Made by a program: the position numbers and the translations under genes
In this document: piece by piece, positions 1-7,268 of the stretch
Position numbering within the stretch: the first letter of the stretch is position 1
How the letters are laid out: the number at the start of each line of letters is the position of its first letter
The notes under the pieces: generated by a model
Seen by the model: the letters and a program-made list of their open reading frames with translations, nothing else
The model's database searches: none
Told to the model about the DNA's origin: nothing
Virus record (IMG/VR): IMGVR_UViG_3300032278_000080
Coordinates: 1-30,099 of that record
DNA length: 30,099 nt
From: a virus
Direction: 5' to 3' (one strand)

Positions 1-1365
1 CTCGAATTGGGAGCGGTCGAGGTCGATAATGCCTGAGCGTAAAAGTTTGGGGACAACAGTTGACCACGTTATTTCGCCTGCGATGAGGCTACCGGTCGCA
101 AGTTTTATTCCTGTTTTGGATTCGTTCTGTAATACCGCAGCGGTCGCTGCTTTCTTTACACCAAAGAACATCTTGGGGGTACCCGCATTGTTGACACGAG
201 TCATGCTGCCAACCAAATCTGTAGCTGTAGCAGATACAGAAGATACAAGATCCGAAGCATAGGCAGGGACAAGGGTGTCGGTGAAACGGGTAAGGTCGGC
301 TCGGTAGAGGGTGCCGTAAGCAGTGCCCCACCATACGAAACGACCGTCAGCTTCAAGTGAGTAGGCTTCACCGCCTGTGTCGATAACCGGGCCGATGGTT
401 AAACCACCGGATTGGACATCGACGAGTGCTGTACGAAAGCCTTGCGATGTGGCTAAACAAAGAATAGGTCCGTAAGAAAGGATGGCGTTTATGGATTCGT
501 TACGTGGTAAGGAACCGGCAATGACTGGTGTAACTAATGTGCTATCTGTGGTACTTACGTCTATGTAATATACGGTCCCCGTGTGGTCTGTGTTCGCTGC
601 GGCATAGATACCGTTAGGACATGCCTCGATATCTACCCATTCGCTGTTAGCGAGAGGTAAAGAGTAGTCGAGTGACGAACTTACTTTGGCACCTGCGGCA
701 TCCAGTTCGTAAATAGAATTGTCTTTAGTACCAATTAGACGGCCTGCTGCGACACTAATAAGGTTGACATCCTCTGCTGTACCGGGCCAGCTACCTGTCG
801 CTGTACCAATAGTGAGACGTTCAGGTAATGTCGCTCCAGTAGAAGAAACATATATGTACTGGCCGTCGCTTGTGAAGCCCGTGATAGTTGTTGTACTTAT
901 GAACGCTGACGCCCAGGTAGGAGATCCCGATAAAGGATCAGAGGTATAAGAAAGCGTTAGACCATTAGCACAATAAAGAAACTCGGTACCAGTAGAAGAC
1001 TGGACTACTCGATCAACAAGTATTTCGCCAGCAATGAATGAGGTTGCCGGTAACGCACCCGGTGTTTCCGCAGTCGGAAGCAACGTGATCTGTCCCCGAG
1101 TCCAAATATCTATACCCGTTGACGAATAGAAACGTCGCCGGTCTGAGTCTTCGTTATCTAAATAGAGTTGACCAGCGCCATACGACCAATCAGTTTGAGA
1201 ACGTACCCACGCACCAGTCGTATCTAAAGTATTTTCACCGGGCTCTTTACTGTTGTCACGTTGCTGACGTGAAACAGGAACAGTTGTCCGCCGATAGGCA
1301 GCAGTATCTACCAGATACGAAATGCCATTCAACTCGACTGGCAACGACTCGGCGTTAAAACTCAC
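1..1365 (-). CDS. Probable minor tail / receptor-binding protein, beta-rich, C-terminus cut by window edge
   Basis: The frame is open from a GTG at 1365 to the left edge, giving 455 codons with no stop. The GTG overlaps the stop of the upstream gene as GTGA, which decides the start; only a weak GGGG lies ahead of it. The N-terminus (about residues 10-100) carries a pattern I associate with actinophage minor tail proteins: a SYLVDT-like start, then PGENTL, W.RSQ.DW..GAGQ, EDSDRRRF, a conserved DIW..GQ and LLP. After this come repeated short beta-strand units of the type YVSSTGA, IGTKDNSIYELD, YYIDVS and TLYRADLT, suggesting a beta-propeller or beta-solenoid that binds a host surface structure. 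It is the last visible gene of the late operon. The family resemblance is from memory; the receptor-binding role is inferred from position and fold. Confidence 0.72.
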   Translation of the reverse strand, partial: MSFNAESLPVELNGISYLVDTAAYRRTTVPVSRQQRDNSKEPGENTLDTTGAWVRSQTDWSYGAGQLYLDNEDSDRRRFYSSTGIDIWTRGQITLLPTAETPGALPATSFIAGEILVDRVVQSSTGTEFLYCANGLTLSYTSDPLSGSPTWASAFISTTTITGFTSDGQYIYVSSTGATLPERLTIGTATGSWPGTAEDVNLISVAAGRLIGTKDNSIYELDAAGAKVSSSLDYSLPLANSEWVDIEACPNGIYAAANTDHTGTVYYIDVSTTDSTLVTPVIAGSLPRNESINAILSYGPILCLATSQGFRTALVDVQSGGLTIGPVIDTGGEAYSLEADGRFVWWGTAYGTLYRADLTRFTDTLVPAYASDLVSSVSATATDLVGSMTRVNNAGTPKMFFGVKKAATAAVLQNESKTGIKLATGSLIAGEITWSTVVPKLLRSGIIDLDRSQFE

Positions 1366-2285
1366 CGCAGATAACCCCACTGGCTGCTACGCACAGCAGC
1401 ATGACGGTTCCATTGTTGTGGGTATTGTGCGACAAGGCGACCAGATTCGGCTTCGAGCCGAGCCCGCCGTCGCCCCATCAGATCACGGAACGACGCTGAG
1501 ATAGCGCCGGGTGGAACTTCTTCACCCATACGTGAGGTACCTTGGGCGTCAAGGAACTCTCGGCGGATAGGTCGAGTAGTCATTAATGCCATAGCTGCAC
1601 CAAGCGGAGGTAGGTCATAAGCGGTAGTTGCTAAACCTACATTTGCTAAAGGAGTAGTGCTGTCTGTGATCGGGGTAAGAGGTGACTTGTATAGAACTCT
1701 TACTGTTCTTCCGGGTACGGCACCATCATAAAGAATGAGGGCGTTACCGCTAGCGAAAGATGCAGTAGCTCGATCTCGTTTGAGTCGCCACGAAATTATT
1801 TCGGGTTCGTTAGCTAACACTCCGACCGCTGCATGGGTTACTTCATAAACAGAATCAACCACATTGCCACTTGTATCTAGGTTATAGCCTGCAACTCCAC
1901 CGTTATAGGTGAATGTGGTGGTAAGCATTTGAAACATGCCGTTGATAGGAGAACAGATGTCAGCAAGATCGTCGTTGAGAGAGGAAATGATTCGGTGAGT
2001 AGGGAACTTGGGTGACACACGAACAATGTCACTAGCTGCATGAGCCGCTGCTGTTGATCCTCCGTAGCCACGTAACACTGAAACAGTTGTCGAAACAACC
2101 TGAACGACATACATCAACTCAGCGTTTAATTCAATGACGACACCTGTAACGATAGAAGATGCGTAGCCTTGAACAATTATCTCCGAGTCCGATACCCCCA
2201 CACTCCCAGTGATTATGTCTAAGTCTTCGACGTAACCTGATAGAAGCATGTCACGAGTTTGGTCAATCCATATTTGTGCTGTCAT
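1362..2285 (-). CDS. Virion structural protein of unknown function (307 aa), possible neck/adaptor
   Basis: The start is ATG at 2285 with GGAG eight bases upstream. It overlaps the stop of the zinc-ribbon gene (ATGA), and its own stop overlaps the start of the tail protein (GTGA), so it is coupled on both sides. The first half is rich in beta strands and small residues, with a VLRGYGGSTAAAHA segment near residues 70-85. The C-terminal third is helical with an arginine-rich stretch (LMGRRRARLEAESGRL, about residues 268-283). A conserved-looking block near residues 225-255 (LPPLGAAMALMTTRPIRREF) is the kind of sequence seen in phage head-tail joining or tail-adaptor proteins, but I cannot name a family. 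Being just before the probable tail protein fits a structural role. No catalytic motif is visible. Confidence 0.6.
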   Translation of the reverse strand: MTAQIWIDQTRDMLLSGYVEDLDIITGSVGVSDSEIIVQGYASSIVTGVVIELNAELMYVVQVVSTTVSVLRGYGGSTAAAHAASDIVRVSPKFPTHRIISSLNDDLADICSPINGMFQMLTTTFTYNGGVAGYNLDTSGNVVDSVYEVTHAAVGVLANEPEIISWRLKRDRATASFASGNALILYDGAVPGRTVRVLYKSPLTPITDSTTPLANVGLATTAYDLPPLGAAMALMTTRPIRREFLDAQGTSRMGEEVPPGAISASFRDLMGRRRARLEAESGRLVAQYPQQWNRHAAVRSSQWGYLR

Positions 2286-2680
2286 TCCAAAATCTCCTGT
2301 AACTGTGACTCAGCCTTTTTACGGTTCCCCTCTTTAATAATATGTCCCGCTTTAACTTCCCATTTGTTTCCGGCCCGAGTTTCAAGATCAGCAGCCCCGT
2401 CTATAGACGGAGGATGAAGACCTTCCGAGCGAAGCCGTTTATAGGCCGCCATATCTCTATCTTTATTTTGTTCTTTAGTTTTAGTTCCGTCCCAGTCGAT
2501 AGCTTTACCATCGTGAACCCCACGGGTAGGTGTAGCTGACGCAGAGATCTGCACTTGCCCAAAATGTTTGCGTACTACACCACTACACCCATCGCAGTTT
2601 CCTTGATAGGTGTCTTCGAAAGAGTGATAGATATCGAAAGAAAGGCCGCAGTCGAGGCAGCGGTAAACATATGTGGGCAT
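2282..2680 (-). CDS. FmdB-type zinc ribbon protein
   Basis: This 132-aa protein starts MPTYVYRCLDCG, the typical opening of FmdB-family zinc ribbons. Two CxxC knuckles (C8/C11 and C29/C32) would bind one zinc ion. The rest (about residues 45-132) is hydrophilic and charged, with a KTKEQNKDRDMAAYKRLR helix and a second helix near the C-terminus; no second domain is recognised. The start shares a base with the previous stop (TAATG at 2680), and AGGAA lies upstream. FmdB proteins are small putative regulators in bacteria, but phages also carry such ribbons among structural genes. Here it lies between a repeat protein and a structural protein, so it could be a virion component or a late regulator; neither is shown. 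Confidence 0.78.
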   Translation of the reverse strand: MPTYVYRCLDCGLSFDIYHSFEDTYQGNCDGCSGVVRKHFGQVQISASATPTRGVHDGKAIDWDGTKTKEQNKDRDMAAYKRLRSEGLHPPSIDGAADLETRAGNKWEVKAGHIIKEGNRKKAESQLQEILE

Positions 2681-3549
2681 TAAGAAATTCCTGATCCTAC
2701 GTCGATGGGGTAACCACTTGCTTCTAGTAATGCTATCTCACTGGGGGTGAGGTCTGAAGGTGGGAGGTGACCGCCAAGAAGCCATCGTGTAACTGTTGTG
2801 GTGTCTACTGGGAGGTAATCTTGTACGGATGTTCCCTCGATAATGAATAGGTTTCTGGCTCGGGGTCTTGGTATGTAATGTCGAGCTAATGCGTAGGCGG
2901 CAGGAGTGGGTTGGTTGCGGAGCCCGACGGGCGGGACGAGAGCTTCGGCTCCGGGGTAGAACGTATAGAGTTGTCTCACGGCATTACCTGTCCCAATACC
3001 TGTGATGACAGCAGGGGCTACATCCATTACAGGTGTTGCACCGGGAACAGCGCCGACACCGGCGATCGTTGCCGGAGTAATAATGTTGACACCCGTGATG
3101 GGGTCAACGCCGCCGACACCGGCGATGGTAGCTGGGGTAAGTGAAACTCCTGTGAAGAGTGTTGGTGCAGGTACAGCGCATATGGCAGCTATACCCGCAT
3201 CGACATGAATATAGTTAGCGTCAATATCGACAGCCGGGACAGCCGCTACAGCAGCAATAGTCGCAGGGGTAACCGTGATTGGTATACCACCCGTAGCTGT
3301 GATCGAAGTAGTGACAGCGACCGTAGCTGGGGTAGCAACAACCAGATAAACGTTGCCTGAGATTAGGGCTTGACGATAGTCATACCCATTTCTGTAAGCC
3401 TGTACGGGTCGAGATTGCCGGTATTCGAACTGGAGATCAGTAGGAATGGCCGCTGTGCACGCAATCGTCGCAGGGGTAATAGTCGTAGGCGTCCCATAAG
3501 CGACGCTCGATGCTCTATATACAACTCCTGATTGACGATATTGTGTCAC
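2680..3549 (-). CDS. TPATIA-repeat virion-associated protein (289 aa)
   Basis: The start is GTG at 3549 with GAGG seven bases ahead. Residues 25-178 carry about six or seven imperfect copies of a short hydrophobic motif: TPATIAC, TPATVAV, TPATIAA, AGIAAICAVPAP, TPATIAGVGGV, TPATIAGVGAV and APAVITGIG, separated by variable strands. Similar Pro-Ala-Thr-Ile repeats occur in phage virion proteins and are probably short beta modules. The C-terminal third is not repetitive: it has YIPRPRARNLFIIEG, then TTTVTRWLLGG and LTPSEIALLEASGYPI, which looks like a small helical domain. It lies directly downstream of the lysis pair and upstream of the FmdB gene, coupled by TAATG. The function is unknown; a decoration or fibre-associated role is a guess. 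Confidence 0.6.
   Translation of the reverse strand: MTQYRQSGVVYRASSVAYGTPTTITPATIACTAAIPTDLQFEYRQSRPVQAYRNGYDYRQALISGNVYLVVATPATVAVTTSITATGGIPITVTPATIAAVAAVPAVDIDANYIHVDAGIAAICAVPAPTLFTGVSLTPATIAGVGGVDPITGVNIITPATIAGVGAVPGATPVMDVAPAVITGIGTGNAVRQLYTFYPGAEALVPPVGLRNQPTPAAYALARHYIPRPRARNLFIIEGTSVQDYLPVDTTTVTRWLLGGHLPPSDLTPSEIALLEASGYPIDVGSGIS
3016..3477 (-). repeat. Tandem coding repeats (TPATIA motif)
   Basis: This block encodes residues 25-178 of the 289-aa protein. At DNA level the two best-conserved copies share the plus-strand string CCGACACCGGCGAT, at about 3053 and 3114, each followed by a variant of GTAGCTGGGGTAA. Copies further out have diverged at DNA level but keep the amino acid motif, which points to older duplication with selection on the protein. 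Confidence 0.65.
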
Positions 3550-3566
3550 AGAACGACCTCATTTTC

Positions 3567-3770
3567 CTAACCGCTTAGCGACGCCGTTTCGGGATCGCCC
3601 ACCTTTGTAGCGGCAATAGCTTTAGCAATACTAATAAGTGCAGCGACTCCTGCGATTTTTAGGGAGTCACCCCAATCAGGTCCGGGGATAGCCATAGCGG
3701 CAGCCCAAGCCTGAGCGAACGTGGATACTCCACGCTCTAATGAGTCTTTAATAAAACGCTGGTTGAACAA
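3567..3770 (-). CDS. r1t-type holin
   Basis: A small membrane protein that would permeabilise the cytoplasmic membrane and let the endolysin reach the wall. I choose TTG at 3770 as start (67 aa): GGAGA lies about eight bases ahead, and the product then begins FNQRFIKDSLERGVSTFAQA. That matches the r1t holin pattern of a K-D-x-x-E-R-x-x-x-T-F-A-Q-A amphipathic helix, followed by a hydrophobic stretch (LKIAGVAALISIAKAIAA, about residues 38-55) and a GDPETASL tail. A longer frame reaches back to 3830, but those extra residues lie wholly within the amidase coding region and do not fit the family. The start lies inside the 3' end of the amidase gene (23-base overlap), so the two lysis genes are translationally linked. 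No second membrane gene is adjacent. Confidence 0.82.
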   Translation of the reverse strand: MFNQRFIKDSLERGVSTFAQAWAAAMAIPGPDWGDSLKIAGVAALISIAKAIAATKVGDPETASLSG

Positions 3771-4560
3771 CTTCTTGTCTCCGTATCTGCATAGCCGCCC
3801 AAGTTTTGGGACCGACCACACCATCAGCAACTAGCCCGTTTGCTCGTTGCCATTGTTTTACTTTGGCGAGTGTACCACGACCAAAGATTCCGTCTGCTAA
3901 CGCTCCTATCTGTCGTTGAATATGAACAACAGCTTGGCTGCGTGACCCTTTGCGTAGTGTTCCGGGGAATGGAACGAGGCCGTCTTCTGGTTCTTTAGGT
4001 AAAATCATTGTAGGAACTGATGTGACCATACGTCGATGAATCATCATGCGTAGCTCCGACATAGAGAACGAGGGATCAACCTTCCTAGAGGTCCATTCCT
4101 TGTGACCGAGCACAGCACAGTCCGGGTTCCATTTGTGTCCGTCGCACAGAAAGGCGCACAAGTCAACTAATGCGTCCATCTGAGCCTCGGGCACATCCTC
4201 ACCCAAACCATCATTAATAATTGATACCCCAATGAAGCGGGAGTTGGCACTAATCTTTCCTGGTTTCAATGCGTTACCCAAAACAGGAAGGTTTTTCTGG
4301 GTACGAGTCAACACCGATTGGAGTCCTCGACCTGCGTGATTAGCTTTAATGTTGCTTGCAGTCAACTTGACAATGGCACCATCACGTTTTATGAGGTAGT
4401 TGTATAAAGGTCCAGGTACCTTGTTGACGCCACGAATACATAGGGCGACCACGTTGTCAGGGTCTGCGATGCGGTTGGAGGCTGTGTGGTGTACGACTAT
4501 GCCGAATGGTTTGAGTGGCCGACCGGTAGTGATTTTGCCGGGGGCATCGACAATGTTCAT
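3748..4560 (-). CDS. Endolysin: N-acetylmuramoyl-L-alanine amidase with peptidoglycan-binding domain
   Basis: The 270-aa product has two domains. Residues 15-170 form an Amidase_2 (PGRP-like) zinc amidase that cuts the bond between N-acetylmuramic acid and L-alanine. The expected zinc ligands are H24 (in IVVHHTAS), H153 (in LGHKEW) and D162 (in KVDPSF), with K160 in the catalytic position known from T7 lysozyme. Residues about 199-266 form a PG_binding_1 domain: LRKGSRSQAVVHIQRQIG, then DGIFGRGT, VKQWQRANGL, DGVVGPKTW. No signal peptide is present, so export depends on the holin encoded next. The start shares a base with the upstream stop (TAATG at 4560). This modular layout is common in phages of Gram-positive hosts. 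Confidence 0.93.
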   Translation of the reverse strand: MNIVDAPGKITTGRPLKPFGIVVHHTASNRIADPDNVVALCIRGVNKVPGPLYNYLIKRDGAIVKLTASNIKANHAGRGLQSVLTRTQKNLPVLGNALKPGKISANSRFIGVSIINDGLGEDVPEAQMDALVDLCAFLCDGHKWNPDCAVLGHKEWTSRKVDPSFSMSELRMMIHRRMVTSVPTMILPKEPEDGLVPFPGTLRKGSRSQAVVHIQRQIGALADGIFGRGTLAKVKQWQRANGLVADGVVGPKTWAAMQIRRQEVVQPAFY

Positions 4561-4970
4561 TAGCTTTCGCGTGGGGCAGGAAGATTAGCTTCGTAATCCC
4601 ATTCGACTTGCACCCATTCTTGGATGTCTTCAGCCCAAATCCATTCCTTGCCCTCATCAGAATCTTCACTTGGTTTGGCTTCGGGAGGAACCCAATCTAA
4701 ATCATCATTCAAAACCCATGTAGGCCACGGCTTAGGCCACAAAAAAGCGCCATCAGGGTAACCTTCTGCTATCTCACGAAACTCACAGCCGGTACTTGCG
4801 TACTGTTTACGGTAACCAGTCTCTATTTCGGTGAGAAACCAGCGGCCACCTTGACCTAAATCTTGGGAAAGAAACTCTTCGCCTCGACCACGCTCACTAC
4901 CGGGGACAACCAAGATTCGTAGAACGATGTTGTCGTCGTCAACTTCAGCGTAGTAACAATCTTCAGACAT
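4560..4970 (-). CDS. Acidic virion-type protein of unknown function (136 aa)
   Basis: The start is ATG at 4970, just after the glycine-rich gene's stop, with GGTGA seven bases ahead. The protein is acidic and rich in tryptophan. It opens with a Y-Y-A-x-V-D-x-x-N-I-V strand pattern, has GGRWFLTEIETGYRK near residues 41-55, and ends with W-rich units (PKPWPTWVLNDDLDWVPP, then KEWIWAEDIQEWVQVEW). Small proteins of this pattern are frequent beside tail-fibre genes in marine phages, but I know no function. The position between the adhesin-like gene and the endolysin agrees with a fibre-associated protein or chaperone; this is inference. Confidence 0.6.
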   Translation of the reverse strand: MSEDCYYAEVDDDNIVLRILVVPGSERGRGEEFLSQDLGQGGRWFLTEIETGYRKQYASTGCEFREIAEGYPDGAFLWPKPWPTWVLNDDLDWVPPEAKPSEDSDEGKEWIWAEDIQEWVQVEWDYEANLPAPRES

Positions 4971-4977
4971 TTATTTA

Positions 4978-5898
4978 TCACCCATCTGTTAGGTAACATA
5001 TAACGGCTATTCCGCTGCCACCAACTGAGTTTGTGTTGTGATAGCCAGCGTTACCGCCAGCACCGCCGCCAGTGTTGGCTGTGCCACTGTTTCCGTAAGC
5101 ACCGTTGGCATCTCCGGCCCCAGTCGAACCACCAGCGCCCTCCCCACTAGCTGCACCTGAACCACCACCGCCCCCTGCGCCGACAAGTGTTAAACCAAAC
5201 GGAGCAGATTCCAAAGTAGGTGTAAGACCAACGCCACCGGTACCACCACCAGTGGAAGCACCGTCGTTAGTACCTGCTGCACCAGCCCCACCGCCCCCAC
5301 CTGCCGCAGTTGAGTTGCTTGTTTGACCGGCACCGCCAGCATTACCCCAAGCGGTACCACCACCAGTAGCGACTTGGTTAGATGACCCTGCTGTGCCACC
5401 GCTGTTCCAGTAATCTTGACCCCTTCCACCGCCGCCGCCGCCGGAGCCACCGGAATATCCGCCTTCTCCGCCGGAACCGCCTTTGCCGCCCCCCGTGGCT
5501 TGGGCCATCCACTCGTAGCCGCTTCCAATTTTACTATTTACGCCGTTAGCGTTTGAGCTACTTGCCCCAATAATTACATTGAGATCTTCGTTGCCCGTAT
5601 AATCTTTTGGTTGATTTTCTTTCTTACGTGCATGGATACCGCCGCCACCAGCGCCACCAGAAGCAATGTACCACCCATAGTTATAGTCGTATCGGCCAGT
5701 ACCACCGCCACCGCCCCCAGCTACGGCAACCATCCAAAGAGTCCCCTCACCGGCAGTCATAGTAAACGTACCTGAAGCAGTAAAAGTATGGACCGTGTAG
5801 TCACCTGACGTTGTTACCGTGCCACCAGTTGCTTCAATAGGACCGCCGCCTCCGCCAGCGGCACCTAACAACGCAGCTTTTGCAGCCCCTAATGGCAT
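4978..5898 (-). CDS. Glycine-rich adhesin-like tail fibre protein
   Basis: The frame extends back to 5934, but the start is set at ATG 5898, where TAATG couples it to the preceding fibre gene, giving 306 aa. Residues about 1-60 contain a short strand domain (TTSGDYTVHTFTASGTFTM) of the kind that precedes glycine-rich regions in phage and bacterial proteins. From about residue 60 to the C-terminus the protein is dominated by glycine runs (GGGGGG, GGSGGEGGYSGGSG and similar) alternating with Ala/Ser/Asn. It closes with GGSGIAVICYL. Glycine-rich sandwiches of this type form the receptor-binding tips of T-even gp38-like adhesins, so host recognition is a reasonable guess. The G-rich coding strand gives a strongly C-rich plus strand. 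Confidence 0.72.
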   Translation of the reverse strand: MPLGAAKAALLGAAGGGGGPIEATGGTVTTSGDYTVHTFTASGTFTMTAGEGTLWMVAVAGGGGGGTGRYDYNYGWYIASGGAGGGGIHARKKENQPKDYTGNEDLNVIIGASSSNANGVNSKIGSGYEWMAQATGGGKGGSGGEGGYSGGSGGGGGGRGQDYWNSGGTAGSSNQVATGGGTAWGNAGGAGQTSNSTAAGGGGGAGAAGTNDGASTGGGTGGVGLTPTLESAPFGLTLVGAGGGGGSGAASGEGAGGSTGAGDANGAYGNSGTANTGGGAGGNAGYHNTNSVGGSGIAVICYLTDG

Positions 5899-6569
5899 TA
5901 TGCCATCGCCAGCCCAGCAGCAAACCCGTACCAAACCGGAGAAACACCGCCATTGAAAGTAACAAACGTAAGAATATCTATACCCGTAGTAGCAGTAGTC
6001 GTCAATGTAGGAGCCGTACCTTCAGCCCACTTCACACTAGTAAACGTACCAGTACGACTACCCGTACCATCCTGAGTAAGAATGAGTGTCAACGAAGTAC
6101 CAGCTTGAAGCCCAGAACCTGACGGCATTGTGAACGTACAGTTACCTGTCATCGTCCACGTTTGGACATTGCCATTAGTTTCAGCAAGTGTTTTAGCAGT
6201 AGCTGTATCACCACCAGCGTAAACAGTTTCGGCATAATCCTTATGCGTAACCGTTGACATAACCTGATCTGCACCAGTAACAGCACCCGAAAGAGTAGTA
6301 CCAGCAAGAGTCGAACCAGTCAAAGTCTTCGACCACGTTGTCGTAGCGTCAACACCAGAACCACTCTTTTGCATCAAAGCATACTGATCGGCATCGGCAG
6401 CATTATTCGCTGCAATACCCAACTTTGCTTCCAAAGCAATAAGCGCAGTTGAATGCGCCCCATGCACCTGATCGTGCTCGTAACCAGAAGCATCTAAATC
6501 TGTAGTAGAAGCTGGTGTCGGCTGTTGCGCTGATGTATCTAACGAAGTTGGGTAATTAGATGAAGGCAT
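5898..6569 (-). CDS. Tail-fibre-like virion protein (223 aa)
   Basis: The start is ATG at 6569 with AGGAG seven bases ahead; the SD begins within the stop codon of the gene before it. The N-terminus (YPTSLDTSAQQPTPAST, then GYEHDQVHGAHSTALIALEAKLGI) matches a segment often seen in fibre proteins of environmental phages. The middle (about residues 75-110) is Thr/Ser/Gly-rich. The C-terminal domain (about 130-223) has WTMTGNCTFTMPSG, LTLILTQDGTGSR, VKWAEGTAPTLTT and DILTFVTFNGG, a beta domain common in collar and tail fibres. The stop shares a base with the start of the glycine-rich gene, suggesting the two act together at the host-contact structure. Confidence 0.72.
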   Translation of the reverse strand: MPSSNYPTSLDTSAQQPTPASTTDLDASGYEHDQVHGAHSTALIALEAKLGIAANNAADADQYALMQKSGSGVDATTTWSKTLTGSTLAGTTLSGAVTGADQVMSTVTHKDYAETVYAGGDTATAKTLAETNGNVQTWTMTGNCTFTMPSGSGLQAGTSLTLILTQDGTGSRTGTFTSVKWAEGTAPTLTTTATTGIDILTFVTFNGGVSPVWYGFAAGLAMA

Positions 6570-6578
6570 TTATGTCTC

Positions 6579-7040
6579 CTACGGCTTCAAATCAAGAGTA
6601 AATATACCGGAAGGGTTCCATTGGATCTGGAACGTACCGGAAGTTGTACTGAAATTCCCATCGAAATCTATATACGCAATCAACGAATCATTACTCGCTG
6701 ACGCATCGTTCGCTGTTTTGCTATATACGACTGCGGCTCGAACATCCGTCAACGTAGAAGCAGTCCACGAAACGTCGGCTGCGTCGAAAGTAATAACCGC
6801 AGAACCGTCACTAGTTTGAGTAACAGCAGTAGACGTAAGTGTTGCACCACCTGCGACATAACCACCTGTTGCCGGAAGTTCGCTGTCTATATCAGAGAAT
6901 TTGGAATCAGTATCAAACTGAGGGGTCCACCCCGCAAGTTTAACTAACGCACAATTAAATGTGTCAGTGTCGAAATCGACAGTTGTACCGCTACCCGTCA
7001 TTAAGGTTTTGAATGTGGCAGCGAAAAGCGAACTAGCCAT
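6579..7040 (-). CDS. Phage virion protein of a beta-sandwich type (153 aa)
   Basis: The start is ATG at 7040, with a moderate AGGAACGAG upstream. The sequence has the layout of a widespread phage structural protein: an N-terminal helix (SSLFAATFKTLM), a strand with FNCALVKLAGWTP, an ELPATGGYVAGGATL block (residues 54-68), ITFDAADVSWTASTLTDVRAAVVY (a conserved WT.STLT core), then LIAYIDFDG and FQIQWNPSGIFTLDL at the end. Such proteins are found near capsid and fibre genes in siphoviruses and podoviruses; their exact place in the particle is not known to me. It lies between the capsid/33-aa peptide pair and the fibre gene. Confidence 0.68.
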   Translation of the reverse strand: MASSLFAATFKTLMTGSGTTVDFDTDTFNCALVKLAGWTPQFDTDSKFSDIDSELPATGGYVAGGATLTSTAVTQTSDGSAVITFDAADVSWTASTLTDVRAAVVYSKTANDASASNDSLIAYIDFDGNFSTTSGTFQIQWNPSGIFTLDLKP

Positions 7041-7084
7041 TTGTAGTACTCGTTCCTGTAATCGGCTTTGGCCTGATGATTACG

Positions 7085-7186
7085 TCACCGTTTGGTTTTT
7101 GCATATGTTTTCTTTTTCTTTGCAGCGGCAGCAGCCTTTTTACCTTTAGCGGTATAAGGATACTTTTTTCCATTAACAACAGGCAT
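7085..7186 (-). CDS. Small lysine/alanine-rich peptide (33 aa)
   Basis: A 33-codon frame (ATG at 7186, TGA at 7087-7085) encodes MPVVNGKKYPYTAKGKKA followed by an alanine run, KKKK and a basic end (TYAKTKR). Peptides with the M-P-x-V-N-G-K-K-x-P-Y-T-x-x-G pattern are common in phage genomes next to capsid genes, which is why I call this real in spite of its size. Its strong positive charge could suit DNA or inner-capsid contact. No clear Shine-Dalgarno precedes it; a stem-loop lies between it and the capsid stop, so translation may rely on readthrough of the capsid message. Confidence 0.68.
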   Translation of the reverse strand: MPVVNGKKYPYTAKGKKAAAAAKKKKTYAKTKR

Positions 7187-7205
7187 AGGTTGAATGATAG
7201 CAGAG

Positions 7206-7254
7206 GAGTGTGGGAGGCCGGGGAAAGGGGGAAAACCCGACCCCCCACACACTC
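7206..7254 (-). other. Stem-loop between capsid gene and small basic peptide
   Basis: GAGTGTG (7206-7212) can pair with CACACTC (7248-7254). Further imperfect G/C pairing lies inside, including a GGG-AAAA-CCC turn near 7229-7237. The transcript side is the minus strand. No T-run follows on that strand, so it is not a standard intrinsic terminator. It could limit readthrough from the highly expressed capsid gene or protect the capsid message 3' end. Confidence 0.45.
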
Positions 7255-7268
7255 TTAGGTGCTAACTA

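Noticed and set aside
3016-3477. CRISPR-like array
   Set aside because: The repeats are in-frame, of variable spacing and conserved at protein level, not constant repeats with unique spacers.
7211-7231. G-quadruplex on the plus strand after the capsid gene
   Set aside because: There are only three runs of three or more Gs plus GG pairs, so a stable three-layer quadruplex is not supported.
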